Of a stretch of DNA of 60,000 nucleotides, positions 57,101-60,000 are shown in pieces. The notes under the pieces were generated by a model that saw nothing but the letters and a program-made list of their open reading frames with translations, searched no databases and was not told the origin of the DNA. Origin of the DNA: Strigamia acuminata (taxonomy: Eukaryota; Arthropoda; Chilopoda; Geophilomorpha; Linotaeniidae); NCBI GenBank assembly GCA_949358305.1, contig OX442318.1, forward strand, positions 10,090,517-10,150,516, written 5' to 3'. Positions within the stretch are counted from its first letter, which is position 1. Each line of letters begins with the position of its first letter. Made by a program: the position numbers and the translations under genes.

Positions 57101-60000
57101 AGTGCGCTTGTGGCAAGACTCGCCTTTCGCCCCGCTCAACGACTGGTACGACAAACAATCCTCCTGGGTGGACCAAGTGATCTCGACATTGAAGTTCTTG
57201 GCCGGCGACTTCACCGGTATAACAACAAAAACAAAAAATCAAAAACAAATAAAAATAAATAAATTTATCGCTTCTCTTTTAACAGGAATGCAGTCTGATA
57301 GTTTTGTTCCTTACATAGACTATAAAGAAAAGATCCAAATGTGGCAATGGATCGGCGTGGGCCGCGACTCCGACGAGAACATGTCGGCGCTCAACACCCA
57401 GTGGATGCAAAACAAGGACGAAACGAGCGTTCTAGACGCCATGGACACCAGCACGGGCTCCCCCCCACCCGCCAGGAGGTGAAAAAAGCAGAAAAATGTC
57501 GATTTTTCGATTTTTAAACGTTGAAATTGATTTGTAGCGTGACCGAGTGGCTCGTGCGTCCGACGTCGGAGGAGGAAAGAGGCGTTTATCGGGAGCAGGA
57601 GCGCCGGAGATACGAGAATCCGCACAAGGCGTTTACGTTCTGCATGCACGAGTACGAGTCGGTCGTGGGGCCGGTGAAAGGGGTGTACGGGAAGGATGGG
57701 ACGGTGAATAAGGCGCGCGAACATTCGCTTCTCGTGTCGGATCGACCGCCGTTCGTGACGATTCTTTCGTTGGTGCGCGATGCGGCGTCGCGGTTGCCGA
57801 ACGGCGAAGGCACCCGAGCGGACATATGCGAGCTTCTGAAGGACTCGCAATATTTGGCCGTGACTGCCGACTCGCAGGTGCACACTGTTGTGAGCGGAGC
57901 TCTTGACCGACTGCACTACGAGAAGGACCCGTGCGTTAAGTATGACGTGAATCGGAAACTGTGGATTTATCTGCACCGCAATCGAACGGAAGAGGAATTC
58001 GGTAATTTATTTTTGCTTGCAATTATTTAGAATTTTTTACAATTATTTGGAATTATTTACGATTTTTTACAATTGTTTGGAATTATTTACGATTTTTTAC
58101 AATTGTTTGGAATTATTTACGATTACTTTCGTACGTTAGTAGTTACAAGCAATTATTTACAATATTTACACATACAGTATTTGGAATTATTTGCAATTAT
58201 TTTCAGTTATTTGCAATTTATTACAGTTATTTGCATTACTATTTACAATCATTTACAATCATTTACAATATTATTTACAATATTATTTACAATCATTTAC
58301 AATATTATTTACAATATTATTTACAATATTATTTACAAGCATTTACAATATTATTTACAATCATTTACTACTACATTTACATGTATTTAAATGTATTTGT
58401 ATTTATTCACAATTATTTACAGTTATACTTGTACACAATTATTTTCAGTTATTCACAATTATTTTCAGTTATTCACAATTATTTTCAGTTATTCACAATT
58501 ATTTTCAGTTATTCACAATTATTTTCAGTTATTCACAATTATTTTTAGTTATTCACAATTATTTTCAGTTATTCACAATTATTTTTAGTTATTCACAATT
58601 ATTTTCAGTTATTCACAATTATTTTCAGTTATTCACAATTATTTTTAGTTATTCACAATTATTTTCAGTTATTCACAATTATTTTCAGTTATTCACAATT
58701 ATTTTCAGTTATTCACAATTATTTTCAGTTATTCACAATTATTTTCAGTTATTCACAATTATTTTCAGTTATTCACAATTATTTTTAGTTATTCACAATT
58801 ATTTTCAGTTATTCACAATTATTTTCAGTTATTCACAATTATTTTCAGTTATTCACAATTATTTTCAGTTATTCACAATTATTTTCAGTTATTCACAATT
58901 ATTTTCAGTTATTCACAATTATTTTCAGTTATTCACAATTATTTTCAGTTATTCACAATTATTTTTAGTTATTCACAATTATTTTCAGTTATTCACAATT
59001 ATTTTCAGTTATTCACAATTATTTTCAGTTATTCACAATTATTTTCAGTTATTCACAATTATTTTCAGTTATTCACAATTATTTTCAGTTATTCACAATT
59101 ATTTTTAGTTATTCACAATTATTTTCAGTTATTCACAATTATTTTTAGTTATTCACAATTATTTTCAGTTATTCACAATTATTTTCAGTTATTCACAATT
59201 ATTTTTAGTTATTCACAATTATTTTCAGTTATTCACAATTATTTTCAGTTATTCACAATTATTTTCAGTTATTCACAATTATTTTCAGTTATTCACAATT
59301 ATTTTCAGTTATTCACAATTATTTTTAGTTATTCACAATTATTTTCAGTTATTCACAATTATTTTCAGTTATTCACAATTATTTTCAGTTATTCACAATT
59401 ATTTTCAGTTATTCACAATTATTTTCAGTTATTCACAATTATTTTTAGTTATTCACAATTATTTTCAGTTATTCACAATTATTTTTAGTTATTCACAATT
59501 ATTTTCAGTTATTCACAATTATTTTCAGTTATTCACAATTATTTTTAGTTATTCACAATTATTTTCAGTTATTCACAATTATTTTCAGTTATTCACAATT
59601 ATTTTCAGTTATTCACAATTATTTTTAGTTATTCACAATTATTTTCAGTTATTCACAATTATTTTTAGTTATTCACAATTATTTTCAGTTATTCACAATT
59701 ATTTTCAGTTATTCACAATTATTTTCAGTTATTCACAAGAATTTACAATCATTTACAATCATTTACTAGAATTTACAACATTTTTATTCAATATTTTATT
59801 TATTTCCAGAACGCATCCACCAGCAACAAGCGGCGGCTGCCAAAGCGAAAAAATCCGTCCACAAGCCCAAAGTGCCTCGGACTAACGTAAGAAACATCCA
59901 AATCTCCACCAAAAAAAAAAAATTAAAACTTTTCTTTAAAAAAAAACAGAAAAACAACAAAGAATCGACCCGCGTCGCGCTCAACCAACCCCCACTTCCG
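54150..60000 (+). CDS. NFRKB: NFRKB (INO80 complex subunit), 5' part, runs off the window
   Basis: Exons: 54150-54389, 54452-54507, 54571-54638, 54695-54822, 54893-55008, 55295-55362, 55710-55820, 55888-55979, 56035-56122, 56186-56375, 56984-57216, 57286-57478, 57538-58001, 59810-59886, 59950 onward. NFRKB is a metazoan-specific subunit of the nuclear INO80 chromatin remodeller and holds the deubiquitinase UCH37/UCHL5 through its N-terminal DEUBAD domain. Seen: the DEUBAD region FLPAFPENDDAEKQ, NGENFNFGNPV and YFKLLQEVLVSRK; a Lys-rich linker; then the winged-helix region FALIRDII and DWYDKQSSWVDQVIST; and the long conserved block PHKAFTFCMHEYESVVGPVK, RLPNGEGTRADICELLKDSQ and VVSGALDRLHYEKDPCVKYD. 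All junction phases agree. Introns are mostly about 55-70 bp. The 3' end is outside the window. Confidence 0.94.
55500..55620. repeat. Short tcatttttcgtcg repeat in NFRKB intron
   Basis: About 100 bp of alternating tcattttt/ttcgtcgttt units in the intron 55363-55709. Confidence 0.7.
56385..56970. repeat. 30-bp satellite with ATCGAT in NFRKB intron
   Basis: Fills the intron 56376-56983 almost completely. Unit tttggcattttatcgataaa plus tttgactaaa, the central copies nearly identical, the left copies diverged. Open on both strands because the unit is 30 bp. Confidence 0.92.
58434..59737. repeat. 20-bp satellite ttattttcagttattcacaa, ~65 copies
   Basis: Homogeneous 20-bp units fill most of the 1.8-kb NFRKB intron 58002-59809; the only common variant has tttttag in place of ttttcag. 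A related but diverged Y-rich region precedes it (58020-58430). The long open frames here are products of the repeat. Confidence 0.95.

Noticed and set aside
57320-57976. 218-codon minus-strand frame
   Set aside because: Antisense shadow of NFRKB exons 12-13, which are strongly conserved on the plus strand.
58191-59108. 305-codon open frame of repeated FQLFTIIFSYSQL-type units
   Set aside because: It is the 20-bp intronic satellite read in frame, inside a confirmed NFRKB intron.
1-60000. CRISPR arrays
   Set aside because: The many short tandem repeats have no unique spacers of constant size and the DNA is eukaryotic nuclear.

Overview
This is nuclear DNA of an arthropod, most likely an insect or other hexapod. 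The genes are intron-split with GT-AG junctions, the introns are AT-rich and full of tandem repeats, and the protein families are typical of animals. The deciding gene is a Dscam-family receptor with exactly two alternative Ig7 exons, the arrangement known for insect Dscam2 (Dscam-L2). The species cannot be named from this window.

Positions 1-41800 (+ strand) hold the 3' two thirds of Dscam2: half of Ig6, two alternative Ig7 exons, Ig8, Ig9, FN1-4, Ig10, FN5-6, a membrane segment and a seven-exon cytoplasmic tail. The 27 exons used with Ig7 version A sum to an open frame of 1438 codons plus stop, and every junction phase matches. A solo LTR with CRE-like and CCAAT-like repeats lies between the two Ig7 exons. 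The other introns carry MITEs (Tigger/pogo-, piggyBac-, hAT- and mariner-like), foldbacks and satellites.

Positions 42600-48620 (+) hold two tandem WS/DGAT-type acyltransferase paralogues. The second is intact (479 aa). The first is split by a 1048-bp insertion with an 8-bp target duplication and inverted ATTTCGTCGCC-rich arms. Inside the insertion are three exons and two introns of an OATP/SLCO transporter gene, so it looks like a gene-capturing (Pack-type) DNA transposon. This is the most unusual object in the window.

Positions 48900-52877 (- strand) hold TBCEL, a tubulin cofactor E-like protein with leucine-rich repeats, a C-terminal ubiquitin-like domain and a long N-terminal extension. 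Divergent from it, 54150-60000 (+) holds the first 15 exons of NFRKB (INO80 subunit), which runs off the right edge. One NFRKB intron contains about 65 copies of a 20-bp satellite. Dscam2, the acyltransferases, TBCEL and NFRKB act in unrelated processes (neuronal recognition, lipid esterification, tubulin handling, chromatin remodelling), and nothing suggests they form a functional cluster.
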